A DNA stretch of 64,000 nucleotides from Rubrobacter_D sp963840835 (lineage in GTDB: Bacteria > Actinomycetota > Rubrobacteria > Rubrobacterales > Rubrobacteraceae): contig CAWJAM010000005.1 of assembly GCA_963840835.1 (NCBI GenBank), forward strand, positions 62,001 to 126,000. Reading direction: 5' to 3'. The position numbers and the translations under genes are program-made. Positions 15,065 to 23,191 of the stretch are shown here, piece by piece. The notes under the pieces were generated by a model. The model saw only the letters and a program-made list of their open reading frames with translations, was not told the origin of the DNA and did no database searches. Each line of letters starts with the position of its first letter. Within the stretch, counting starts at the first letter, position 1.

Positions 15065-16642
15065 TCAGCTCACCTCGCACATGAAGAGGGGTGGGATGTG
15101 CATGTAGGTCGTGCTCGGGTTCGGGCCCACGGTGTCCTGGGCCATCTGGAGGGCTTCGGCCACCGAGTCGGCGCGACCTAGTCCCATGCGGGAGGTGGTG
15201 TGTGGGTCGCCGCCCACGAGGATGGCGTCGCCGAGGTGGTCGAGGGCGTGGGCTGCCCAGTAGAGGACTGTGAAGGGGTGCGCGCCGTGGTAGGCGTGGG
15301 AGTTGCGGTAGAGGGTACGGTACCACGGGTCGTAGGCGTATCTCTTCTCGTAGCGCTCGTGGATCTCGCGTATATCGTGGGTCTCGGGGAAGGCCTCGTT
15401 CCAGAGGTCGATATAGCTGGGGTGGTGTATCTCGTTGAACTCCTCGGGCATGGGGTGGGTGCCGATGAGGACGCCCCCCTCGCGCACGAGCGGCTTGCCC
15501 CTGTAGAGGTTGAAGAGGTAGCCGAGCAGCATGTTGTAGACGAGGAGGGGGTTCATTATGGAGTTGACGTTGTACGGCCCGAGGTAGGGAATGCCCAGGA
15601 GCAGCACGTCGGCCTGGCCGTCTAAGGGCACCACCTGCTGCTCGTAGTTGTCTCTTAGCGTCTCGGCGTGTACGGGGTCGGTCGCCCCGGCGCGCACGCC
15701 CGTCATCCTGTGCGGGCCCTTGATGGTGTGGAAGATCCTTCGCGAGAGGCGCCGGGGTGCCCTCCGCGTCGCGTTGTGGGTGGCGAGGAAGTTCGCCTTC
15801 GTTAGCGGGCCCCATTCCCCTTCGGGTTTCGCCATAAAGTCGGCGAAGGCGGGGAAGGCGGCGTTGTTGAGGGTCGTCTCGATGTGGAAGACCTTGACTT
15901 GCTCGTCGAGCAGTTTGCCCATCCTGTTTATGGAGGCGTGCATCGCCGAGTTGGGCGGGTCCATCAGCGAGCGGGTGTGCGAGAGTGTATCGGGGGTGTG
16001 GTGGTAGCGGATCGAGGAGTACGGGGAGAGGCCCGTGTGGACGGACTTGTGGCCGCCGTCCATGGGGATGTAGTTGACGTTCACGTAGACGAGCAGGTCG
16101 CCCTCGGCGACGCGGCGATCGATCGTCACCTCCTCGCCCTCTTCGGTCTCGCCGATAGTGACGTTGTTCTCCTCATCCTCGGCGTCGTAATTGTAGAGGC
16201 GGTCGGGATAGTAGCGGGACATGATCTTCTCGCCCAGGCAATGCCGCAGCTCGGCTTCGGTCATCCTGCGGTGCAATCCCAAAGCCGCGATTATGTGGAT
16301 GTCCTCGACGCCCCTGGCGTGCGCCTTTTCGAGGACCTTCTCGATCACGAGCTGCCTCGCGTCGGGCCGCTGCATCGGCGGGAGTGGCAGAGAGAGGTCG
16401 TCGAAGGCGATCGTAAGCTTCATCCCCGGCGTGAGCAACTCGTGCAGCGGCTCCATGTCCAACGGTTTGAGCAGCGCCCGCTCGATGGCGACGTTCGGGT
16501 CTGGCAACGGCTCCCGCGGCCCGGGAGGATAGACGACCCGAGTCCCCTCGGGTAGCTTTTCGTAATGAAATCCGTCGCCCGCATTGAACATCATCGGGGG
16601 GCTGTTCTTCTCGAGGATGGTGATGAAGCCGGGTCTGGTCAT
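15065..16642 (-). CDS. LarA-like (DUF2088, lactate racemase N-terminal) protein
   Basis: A 525-residue protein. It carries the family pattern of nickel-pincer racemases: IAFDDLSLPLPPMQRPDARQ (substrate-side loop), IIAALGLHRRMTEAEL (the G-x-H-R..T motif with a ligand-type His) and MDGGHKSVHTGLSP (matching the GG.K segment). It is about 100 residues longer than lactate racemase LarA. No larB/larC/larE genes are nearby, so cofactor supply is unknown. Likely racemises or epimerises a 2-hydroxy acid; the substrate is not known. It is the last gene of the 20802-15065 unit, separated from the dehydrogenase by a repeat tract. Confidence 0.75.
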   Translation of the reverse strand: MTRPGFITILEKNSPPMMFNAGDGFHYEKLPEGTRVVYPPGPREPLPDPNVAIERALLKPLDMEPLHELLTPGMKLTIAFDDLSLPLPPMQRPDARQLVIEKVLEKAHARGVEDIHIIAALGLHRRMTEAELRHCLGEKIMSRYYPDRLYNYDAEDEENNVTIGETEEGEEVTIDRRVAEGDLLVYVNVNYIPMDGGHKSVHTGLSPYSSIRYHHTPDTLSHTRSLMDPPNSAMHASINRMGKLLDEQVKVFHIETTLNNAAFPAFADFMAKPEGEWGPLTKANFLATHNATRRAPRRLSRRIFHTIKGPHRMTGVRAGATDPVHAETLRDNYEQQVVPLDGQADVLLLGIPYLGPYNVNSIMNPLLVYNMLLGYLFNLYRGKPLVREGGVLIGTHPMPEEFNEIHHPSYIDLWNEAFPETHDIREIHERYEKRYAYDPWYRTLYRNSHAYHGAHPFTVLYWAAHALDHLGDAILVGGDPHTTSRMGLGRADSVAEALQMAQDTVGPNPSTTYMHIPPLFMCEVS

Positions 16643-16668
16643 GGTCGCTCCCTTCGGTCGTCTTAGCT

Positions 16669-16745
16669 AGTCAGCATTTCAGCACCTCAGCACTTCAGCT
16701 TATTGCAGTTCTTGCTGAAATGCTGACAGGCTGAAATGCTGACTA
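16669..16745. repeat. TCAGCA-word fold-back repeat
   Basis: Left arm AGTCAGCATTTCAGCAC, CTCAGCACTTCAGC, then TTATTGCAGTTC, then right arm TTGCTGAAATGCTGAC AGGCTGAAATGCTGACT. The arms are inverted copies and the whole fills the gap between the dehydrogenase stop and the LarA-like gene. Same family as 6449-6526, 20844-20877, 27255-27452 and 50681-50860. Confidence 0.8.
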
Positions 16746-17945
16746 GCTCCTATGGTCGAAGACCACCTTGACGTTTCCCTCGCGGCCCGCGGCGCGCGCG
16801 GCCGCTATCGCTTCCCCGTACTCCTCCAGCGGGAAGCGCGGGCCTACCATTTTTTCGAGTCCTATCTCGGGCGCGAGGCGGAGGGCCAGCGCGAAGCTGC
16901 TCGTTTGTTCTCCTTCGTACTCTTCGGCGCCGTAGGCGTAGCTTCCGCCTAGACTTATTTCCTTGAACCAGAGCGCGGTGAGGTCCAGGCTGCTCTTTGC
17001 GGCGGGCATCCCGACTAGCGTCGCCTCGCCGCCTGGCCTTGTGAGGCGGATGGCGTCCTCTATGGTGGCCTGCGTGCCGACGCACTCGTAGACCCTGTCG
17101 GCCCCGCCCATTATTACTGGCTTTCCCAACTCCGGTTTATATGCCTCGGTCCCCAGCATTTTTGGCAGCGTGGTGTAGGTGTCTTTCGGATGGACGACCT
17201 GGTCGGCGCCGAGGCGGAGCGCCTCCTCGCGCTGGCGGGCGTGCTTGGCGACGCAGATGATGCGACCGGCTTCAGTGAGGTGGCGCAACGCGGCGACGGT
17301 GAAGAGGCCGACGCTGCCGGCTCCGATCACCAGGCTCGTGTCGCCCGGGGCGCTCCCTAGCGCGGCGTGCACGGCGCAGGCGAGGGGTTCTATGGCGACG
17401 GCGGCTTCGTCGGGGACTGTGTCTGGTACGCGGTGGAGCTGCGAAGGGTGGGCGACGAGGGAGCGGTGCGACCAGCCGCCGCCCGTGTCGCGGCAGAAGC
17501 CCGTCTGGATGCCGGGACTTATATCGCCGTTGGCGACGTTCAGGCAGAGGGCGTGGCGGTCCGAGGCGCAGTAGGGGCACGGCGGCTCGATGCCGCGCAC
17601 CGCGCACCCGAGGGCCGGTTCGAGGACTACGCGTTCTCCGGCGGCGAAGCCGGAGTTGTCTTCGGAAATCTCTCCGAAGACCTCGTGGCCCATCACGAAG
17701 GGGGGGGAAGTGATCGGGGAGAAATAGGGGGAGTTCTCGGAGGAGAGGGTGCCGAGGTCGGAGCCGCAGATACCGGAGAGGAGCGGCTTCACGCGCACCC
17801 ATTCCGGGGTTGGGAGTTCGGGGTCTTGAACTTCTTCGAGCTGGAGCGGGGAGAGGCGGCTCGTTTCGAGGGTCTTTATTCGCTTCGAGGCCGCGCGCAT
17901 CAGGAGGTAGCGGGGGACGGACTTCCGGTAGACGAGGGCTCGCAA
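16743..17945 (-). CDS. Zinc-dependent medium-chain alcohol dehydrogenase
   Basis: A 400-residue protein. Catalytic zinc ligands are the Cys in SGICGSD and the His-Glu in GHEVFGE. The structural zinc lobe CPYCASDRHALC (with an upstream Cys in GCAVRG) is present. The NAD(P) fold shows VIGAGSVGLFTVAAL. Similar to threonine/sorbitol/formaldehyde dehydrogenase relatives. Oxidises an alcohol or reduces an aldehyde in the cytoplasm. It starts 1 base after the stop of the acyl reductase gene, so an aldehyde or fatty-alcohol substrate is a reasonable guess. Confidence 0.88.
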   Translation of the reverse strand: MRALVYRKSVPRYLLMRAASKRIKTLETSRLSPLQLEEVQDPELPTPEWVRVKPLLSGICGSDLGTLSSENSPYFSPITSPPFVMGHEVFGEISEDNSGFAAGERVVLEPALGCAVRGIEPPCPYCASDRHALCLNVANGDISPGIQTGFCRDTGGGWSHRSLVAHPSQLHRVPDTVPDEAAVAIEPLACAVHAALGSAPGDTSLVIGAGSVGLFTVAALRHLTEAGRIICVAKHARQREEALRLGADQVVHPKDTYTTLPKMLGTEAYKPELGKPVIMGGADRVYECVGTQATIEDAIRLTRPGGEATLVGMPAAKSSLDLTALWFKEISLGGSYAYGAEEYEGEQTSSFALALRLAPEIGLEKMVGPRFPLEEYGEAIAAARAAGREGNVKVVFDHRS

Positions 17946-17946
17946 C

Positions 17947-20202
17947 CTAGAACTTCTTGGCCACGCCGTTCTTGTCCCAGTGCTCGACCCGCCATCCCCT
18001 GTCTTTCGCCGCGGCCCCGAGTCTGCGGTCGGGGTTTACCGCCACCGGGTTTCCGACGGCCTCGAGCATGGGTAGGTCGGAGATCGAATCCGCGTAGGCG
18101 TAGGAGCGGGAGAGGTCGAGATTGCGGCGCCTGGCGAAGGAGGCGAGCATCCTGGCCCGGGCGTCGCCGGCGACGGGGGCTCCCGTAAGCTCCCCGGTGT
18201 AGGAGCCGTTCTCTTGGGCGAGCGTGGAGCAGAGCACGTCGTCTGCGAGATCCTTCATCGGTTCGAGGAGGAAGTCGAGGGCGCCGGAGAGCAGGACGAC
18301 GCGGTGGCCAGCGGCCTTGTGATCGCGGAGCTGCTGCAGGGCCTCGGGGAAGATGCGCTCCAGGGTGAAGCCGGCGAAGCTCTCCTGGCCGAGGTGGCGG
18401 GCGCGCGATGGCTTCCAACCCGCGTAGTTCTTGTAGAAGGCGCGATTGAAGTGGGCGCGGCTGATCTTATCCAGTCCCCAGTAGTAGGGGATCTTGGTCA
18501 AAAACCCGGCGAGCCAGAGCGGACGCAAGGGTGCAGGAAGCTCCCGCATCCTGAGCCAAGCGAAGTACGAGACGACGTTGGAGCCGACCAGGGTCCCGTC
18601 GACGTCGAAGATGGCGGCCACCTCCCCCGGCTTCTCGTCCGTCGTCTTCCTGCGCTTCTTGCGGCTCGGGCGGGTGGTGAGCGCGGGCAGGTGCGCCCCC
18701 TGCATCCACGCCCGCCAGTCGACTTCGGCGATGTCGAAGGGGAACTCCTCGCGGTCTTCCGGGGGCAGTGCCTTGTAGAGGGCGGTGGTGCGGGAGGTCG
18801 AGAAGGTCGCCGTCATGTTCGCGTAGGCGCCGTAGATGCGGCTGTAGTAGAGGCTCATCCTCGCGCGTTTCTCGGCGCGTGCGATCCTCTGCCGTGCGTC
18901 GGAGGCCATGTGGCCCTCCGGCATCCTCGAGGCGAACATGCCGGCCACCTTGAGGCCGACGAGCTCCGTCTTGAGCCGCCCCTCGACCCGTCTGCGTCCG
19001 GGGAAGGACCACTCGGGGACCTGGATCGGACGCCCACCCGAATCGCGCAAAGGGTTCCTCACGAAGTAGTCGCGCACTATATCGTAGAGGTCGCGGTAGC
19101 GTAGCGGATTGCGTTCTCCGGAGGCTACCTGGAAGACTTCGGGCTCCTCGGGGCGGCGGACGCCGACCGCGAGGATGGCGTTTACCACGTGGTCTACGGG
19201 GACGATGTCCACGTAGCTCTTCGGATTGCCGGGAAACTCGCGCAAGATGCCCTTGGCGAAGGCCATGATGATGGGGTCGGCCATCCTGGTGCCCTGGATC
19301 CAACCGGGGTAGGGCTCCCCGTGGCTGCTCTCGATGATGGCCGGCCTGAGGATAACGAGAGGCGCCTCGCCCCTCTCCCCCACGGCCATCCGCTCGGCGA
19401 GCGATTTGGTGAAGGTGTAGACGTCGTTCCACCCGAGCTCCCGCGCCCGCAGCGTCCCCCGCTCCACGAGCCGCTCGCGCATCCAGGCCCGCCTGAGCTG
19501 CTCCACCCTCTCGGCGACCTCGTCCTCCTCGCCGACCATCCCGAGCTCCCGCCGCGCCTCCGTCTCGAAGCGCCTCGAGAGCGTCCGCTCCTGCGAGGCG
19601 GCGTCCACCTCCTCGACCACGGCCTCCAGGTCGAGTATCTCCTCGCGCGCGTCGAGCGCAGTCCCGTTCGGCGAGGAGGCGCCAGGTGGCGCCTCGGGCG
19701 CGTCTTCTTTCGTCATTCCGGCCACGTAGGCCGTCGAGATGTGCATGAACAGCGGCCTCTTCTCCCAACCGCGCGCGAGCTTGAGGAGTCCCAGGGTGCC
19801 GCGGACGTTCGAGTCGACCGCCGCGTCGAGCGGCGCGTCGAAGACCACCGAGGCGGCGGAGTGGATCACGACGTCTACCTCCCGCGAGAGCTCCTCCAGA
19901 TCCTCCTCGCCGAGCCCCAGCGAAGACGCGTGGACATCGCCTTCGAGGACGCGCACCTTCTCGGAGACGTAGTCCTCGAACCCATCGCCCAGCTTCTCGC
20001 GCAGGCCTCGGAAGGCCGCGGCGCCGAGCACGTCCCTCTCGAACCTCTCCGCGGCGCTCTTGCCGCGGGAGGGTCTGACGACGAGGTAGAGGCGCCCGAG
20101 GTCGGGGAGGGAACGCAGGATCTTCTCTACCAGCGCCGTCCCCAGGAAGCCGGTCCCGCCGGTAAGTAGTATCGTCTTGCCTGCGTAAGCCTCGCTGAGC
20201 AA
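17947..20202 (-). CDS. Fusion of fatty-acyl-CoA reductase-type SDR and HAD-IB phosphatase
   Basis: A 751-residue protein of two parts. Residues 1-500: extended SDR with GGTGFLGTALVEKI (NADPH site), VVIHSAASVVFD, and active-site YTFTKSLAE (Tyr-x3-Lys), followed by a FAR_C-like region as in fatty-acyl reductases that make fatty alcohols. Residues about 530-751: HAD-IB phosphatase with FDVDGTLVGSNVVSYFAWLR (motif I), LSGALDFLLEPM (motif II) and YADSISDLPMLEAVG (motif III), resembling SerB/CicA-type enzymes. Both domains look intact. The gene is squeezed between plsY and an alcohol dehydrogenase with 0-1 base gaps, pointing to a shared lipid pathway. Confidence 0.85.
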   Translation of the reverse strand: MLSEAYAGKTILLTGGTGFLGTALVEKILRSLPDLGRLYLVVRPSRGKSAAERFERDVLGAAAFRGLREKLGDGFEDYVSEKVRVLEGDVHASSLGLGEEDLEELSREVDVVIHSAASVVFDAPLDAAVDSNVRGTLGLLKLARGWEKRPLFMHISTAYVAGMTKEDAPEAPPGASSPNGTALDAREEILDLEAVVEEVDAASQERTLSRRFETEARRELGMVGEEDEVAERVEQLRRAWMRERLVERGTLRARELGWNDVYTFTKSLAERMAVGERGEAPLVILRPAIIESSHGEPYPGWIQGTRMADPIIMAFAKGILREFPGNPKSYVDIVPVDHVVNAILAVGVRRPEEPEVFQVASGERNPLRYRDLYDIVRDYFVRNPLRDSGGRPIQVPEWSFPGRRRVEGRLKTELVGLKVAGMFASRMPEGHMASDARQRIARAEKRARMSLYYSRIYGAYANMTATFSTSRTTALYKALPPEDREEFPFDIAEVDWRAWMQGAHLPALTTRPSRKKRRKTTDEKPGEVAAIFDVDGTLVGSNVVSYFAWLRMRELPAPLRPLWLAGFLTKIPYYWGLDKISRAHFNRAFYKNYAGWKPSRARHLGQESFAGFTLERIFPEALQQLRDHKAAGHRVVLLSGALDFLLEPMKDLADDVLCSTLAQENGSYTGELTGAPVAGDARARMLASFARRRNLDLSRSYAYADSISDLPMLEAVGNPVAVNPDRRLGAAAKDRGWRVEHWDKNGVAKKF

Positions 20203-20802
20203 CTAACCCTCCCTCTCGGTCCGCTCTCCTACCTTCCTCTCCGTGCCCTTTATGAGGGCCCGCGCGTTCTCCCTGTGCCGCCAGAGGACGAGCGCCCCAC
20301 CAACGATCGTGTAAAGCACGTAGGGAAGCGGCTGGCCGGAGATCAAGAAGACTACCGGGCTAACGACCATGACGGAGATCGCGCCAAGCGAAGTGTAGCG
20401 GCTCAACAGCACCACCCCCCACCAGAAGGCGAAGAGGCCGAGCCCGACGACGGGCGCGAGCCCTATCGTCGTGCCGGCGCCCGTGGCGACGGCCTTCCCG
20501 CCCTTGAAGCGCAGGAACACCGGCCAGCAGTGGCCGACAACCGCCGCGAGGGCCACCGCCGCTATGAGCCACTCGTTCTCTACAAGAAGCCTGGCGAGCA
20601 CCACGGGGAACAGGCCCTTGAGCATGTCGCCGGCGAGCGTGAGAACGGCCGCCTTCTTCCCGGCGGCCCTGAGCACGTTGGCCGTCCCAATGTTGCCGCT
20701 CCCCACCTTCCGCACGTCCACGCCGAGGGCCCGCCCGACCAGGTACCCGGTCGGCACCGAGCCCAGAACATAGCCCAATAGCACGAGAAAGATCCCCAAC
20801 AT
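20203..20802 (-). CDS. plsY: Glycerol-3-phosphate acyltransferase PlsY
   Basis: An integral membrane enzyme that moves an acyl group from acyl phosphate to glycerol-3-phosphate, the first step of phospholipid synthesis. 199 residues from ATG 20802. Conserved motifs: GSVPTGYLVGR, VGSGNIGTANVLRAAGKKAA (Ser-Gly-Asn, glycerol-3-P site), GHCWPVFLRFKGGKAVATG (KGGK). About seven hydrophobic helices. A longer frame starts with TTG at 20826, but ATG 20802 gives the usual N-terminus and a TATAAT hexamer lies just upstream (20812-20817), which would place transcription start near the ATG. First gene of the acyl-reductase operon. Confidence 0.9.
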   Translation of the reverse strand: MLGIFLVLLGYVLGSVPTGYLVGRALGVDVRKVGSGNIGTANVLRAAGKKAAVLTLAGDMLKGLFPVVLARLLVENEWLIAAVALAAVVGHCWPVFLRFKGGKAVATGAGTTIGLAPVVGLGLFAFWWGVVLLSRYTSLGAISVMVVSPVVFLISGQPLPYVLYTIVGGALVLWRHRENARALIKGTERKVGERTEREG

Positions 20803-21005
20803 GGCGGAGAGATTATAACGGAACAATCTCCGTTCGGCCTTGGCTTCAGCATTTCAGCACTTCAGCATTTCAGCCAAGTTTTCGATGACGATCCCTGAGC
20901 CTCGATCCGCTATTGCAAGAACGAGTTTTCGGTAGACGCGCCGCGGCAGGAAACGCGCGGGAAAGCTGACAAGCGAAGCCCACAGGGCTGAGCATGCTGA
21001 CCAGC
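20803..21005. other. Intergenic region with TCAGCA-word tract
   Basis: 203 bp. It contains TATAAT (minus strand, 20812-20817) as a likely -10 box for plsY, and a TCAGCA tract (20844-20877: CTTCAGCATTTCAGCACTTC...). A further set of imperfect words is AGCTGACAAGC, GGCTGAGCATGCTGACC (20965-21002). No gene. Confidence 0.6.
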
Positions 21006-21028
21006 GCGGCACGCCAGCGGCGTGCCGC
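21006..21028. terminator. Hairpin after trpE
   Basis: A perfect 10-bp stem GCGGCACGCC/GGCGTGCCGC with a 3-base loop, overlapping the trpE stop by one base. Probable terminator, no U-tract. Confidence 0.55.
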
Positions 21029-22545
21029 TACAGCCACATCTCGCGGCTGCGGGCGACTTCCAAGGCGCGCTCCATGGCCCGCGCCTTGTTGCGAGTCTCC
21101 TCGTACTCCATGGAAGGGACGGAGTCTGCGACGACACCACCTCCGGCCTGGAAGTAGGCGAGGCCGTCTTTGAGGAGGGCCGTGCGGAGGGTTATGCAGG
21201 TGTCGAGGCGGCCGTCGATGCCGTAGTAGCCCGTGGCACCGGCGTAGGGGCCGCGGCGGGTGCTCTCGAGTTCGTCGATGATCTCCATAGCTCTCACCTT
21301 GGGCGCGCCCGAGACGGTTCCGGCGGGGAAGGCGGCGGCGAGGGCGTCGAGGGCGGTCAGGTCCCGGCGCAGGTTCCCTTCGACGGTGGAGACGATGTGC
21401 ATAACGTGCGAGTAGCGCTCTATCTCCATGAAACTCTCGAGCTCGACGGAGCCGACCTCGCTCACGCGCCCGAGGTCGTTGCGCCCGAGGTCGACGAGCA
21501 TGACGTGCTCGGCCCGCTCTTTCTCGTCGGCGAGCAACTCTTCGGCCAGGGCGACGTCTTGATCCGGCGTAGCACCGCGCCCGCGGGTCCCCGCGACGGG
21601 CCGGGTCATCACCCGGCGGCCCTCGACCCGCACCAGTGGTTCTGGTGATGCGCCGACGAGGGAGAGGCCGCCGAGCTTCAGGTAGGTCATGTAGGGGGAC
21701 GGGTTTACCGTACGCAGGCCGCGATACAGGAGGAGGGGGTCGAGGTCCCCTATCTCCGCCGCGAACCTCTGGGAGGGGACGATCTGGAACGCGTCCCCGG
21801 CCCGGATGTATTCCTTGGCTTTCTCTACGGCGTCCTCGTAGCGCTCCTTCGTAAAGTTCGAGGAGATCTCGAACCCCGTGCCGAACGCCGGCGCCCGGCG
21901 CACGAGCGGGGCGGAGAGACGCTCGGCGATCCTGCGTATGTCGTCGGCGGCCCGCCTGTAGGCCGCCGAGAAGCCCTCGCCCTCAACGTCGCGCAGGCCC
22001 GCCGCGTCGACCAGGGCGACGACGAGCACCTTGTGCCTGAGGTGGTCGAAGACGATCAAGGTGTCTGTCACGGCGAAGTAGGCCTCGGGCACGTCGAGGT
22101 CGTCCTCGGGGGCATCGGGTAGGCGCTCCAAATAGCGCACGGCGTCGTAGGAGAAGTACCCGACGGCGCCCCCGACGAAGGCGGGGAGGTTGGGGAGCGG
22201 GGCCACGCTCTTCAGGCCGACGATCTCGGCCAGGCCGCGGAATGGGTCCTTTACCGGAACTTCCCTTACGCCGTCGGCGTCGACGACCGTGTAGAGACCG
22301 TCCCTGTAGGAGAGCGTACGTTTGGGGTCGAAGCCGAGGAAGGAGTAGCGGCCGAACCTCTCGGCCGACTCGGCGCTCTCCAACAAGAAGACCGTATCCT
22401 CCTCGGCGAACCTGAGGACGGCCGAGATCGGGGTCTCAAGGTCGCCTATGAACTCGGCGTACAGCGGCACGACATCGTAGGTGCGAGCGAGGGAGCGCGC
22501 CTCCCCGAGCGAAGGAACGAGGTTCGTCCTAGCTGTGGCGGTCAT
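21028..22545 (-). CDS. trpE: Anthranilate synthase component I
   Basis: Converts chorismate and glutamine-derived ammonia to anthranilate, first step of tryptophan synthesis. 505 residues from ATG 22545. Motifs: SAERFGRYSFLGFDP (N-terminal feedback region), FQIVPSQRF, PVAGTRGRGATPDQD, HVMLVDLGRNDLGRV, the PAGTVSGAPKVRAMEIIDELE chorismate-binding block, and GGGVVADSVPSMEYEET. The gene overlaps the hisIE 3' end by 17 bases, suggesting translational coupling. No trpG neighbour is present; the glutaminase must be elsewhere. Confidence 0.96.
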   Translation of the reverse strand: MTATARTNLVPSLGEARSLARTYDVVPLYAEFIGDLETPISAVLRFAEEDTVFLLESAESAERFGRYSFLGFDPKRTLSYRDGLYTVVDADGVREVPVKDPFRGLAEIVGLKSVAPLPNLPAFVGGAVGYFSYDAVRYLERLPDAPEDDLDVPEAYFAVTDTLIVFDHLRHKVLVVALVDAAGLRDVEGEGFSAAYRRAADDIRRIAERLSAPLVRRAPAFGTGFEISSNFTKERYEDAVEKAKEYIRAGDAFQIVPSQRFAAEIGDLDPLLLYRGLRTVNPSPYMTYLKLGGLSLVGASPEPLVRVEGRRVMTRPVAGTRGRGATPDQDVALAEELLADEKERAEHVMLVDLGRNDLGRVSEVGSVELESFMEIERYSHVMHIVSTVEGNLRRDLTALDALAAAFPAGTVSGAPKVRAMEIIDELESTRRGPYAGATGYYGIDGRLDTCITLRTALLKDGLAYFQAGGGVVADSVPSMEYEETRNKARAMERALEVARSREMWL

Positions 22546-23170
22546 GCAGGACCCTCGCCACATCCTTAGTTCCGACGCCCCGCTCTTCGAGCAACACGAG
22601 AAGGTGGTAGACGAGGTCGGCGGATTCCTCGGCGAGCCGGTAATCGGAGAGTGCGGCGACCACGACCTCTACCGCCTCCTCCCCCACCTTCTGGGCCAGC
22701 CGCTCTTTTCCGCCCTGGATCAGGGACACCGTATAAGACCCATCGGGCATCTCCCTGTGACGCTGCGCTATGGTCCCCGCAAGCCGCTCGGCCATGTCCC
22801 CGAAACGCACCTCCTGCTCATCGGCGGCGGTAACCCCTACTCCCTCTCCGGCCAGGGTGGTGAAGAAGCAGCTCTCCTCTCCCGTGTGGCAGGCAGGGCC
22901 GCGAGGCTCGACCCTGTAGAGGAGGGCATCCCCGTCGCAGTCCAGCCTGACCTCGACTACTCTTTGCGTGTTACCGCTAGTCGCGCCTTTGCGCCAGAGC
23001 TCGGCGCGGGAACGGGAGTAGTAGTGGGCCTCGCCGCTTGCGAGCGTCTTCTCTACCGCCTCGCGGTTGGCGTAGGCGAGCGTCAGCACGTCGCCGGTCG
23101 ACGCGTCCTGGGCGACGACGGGCACCAGACCGTTCTCGTCGAACTCTACCCTATCGACGGCCGAGGTCAT
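22529..23170 (-). CDS. hisI: Bifunctional phosphoribosyl-AMP cyclohydrolase / phosphoribosyl-ATP pyrophosphatase
   Basis: Steps 2 and 3 of histidine synthesis. 213 residues. HisI part (1-115): VPVVAQDASTGDVLTLAYANREA, RSRAELWRKGATSGNTQ and the zinc/Mg cluster CDGDALLYRVEPRGPACHTG with a following ESCFF. HisE part (about 125-213): GSYTVSLIQGGKERLAQKVG EEAVEVVVAAL, DLVYHLLVLL. The fused order HisI-HisE is common. It follows hisF by 21 bases and runs into trpE. Confidence 0.96.
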   Translation of the reverse strand: MTSAVDRVEFDENGLVPVVAQDASTGDVLTLAYANREAVEKTLASGEAHYYSRSRAELWRKGATSGNTQRVVEVRLDCDGDALLYRVEPRGPACHTGEESCFFTTLAGEGVGVTAADEQEVRFGDMAERLAGTIAQRHREMPDGSYTVSLIQGGKERLAQKVGEEAVEVVVAALSDYRLAEESADLVYHLLVLLEERGVGTKDVARVLHDRHS

Positions 23171-23191
23171 CGTGTCGCCGGCCCTTTCGAT

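Noticed and set aside
15065..16642. Assignment of the 525-residue protein as true lactate racemase
   Set aside because: It is longer than LarA, differs in several motif residues and lacks larBCE neighbours, so only family membership is claimed.
19189..20169. 326-codon plus-strand frame opposite the acyl reductase
   Set aside because: It is the complement of the SDR domain with no ribosome-binding site or motif.
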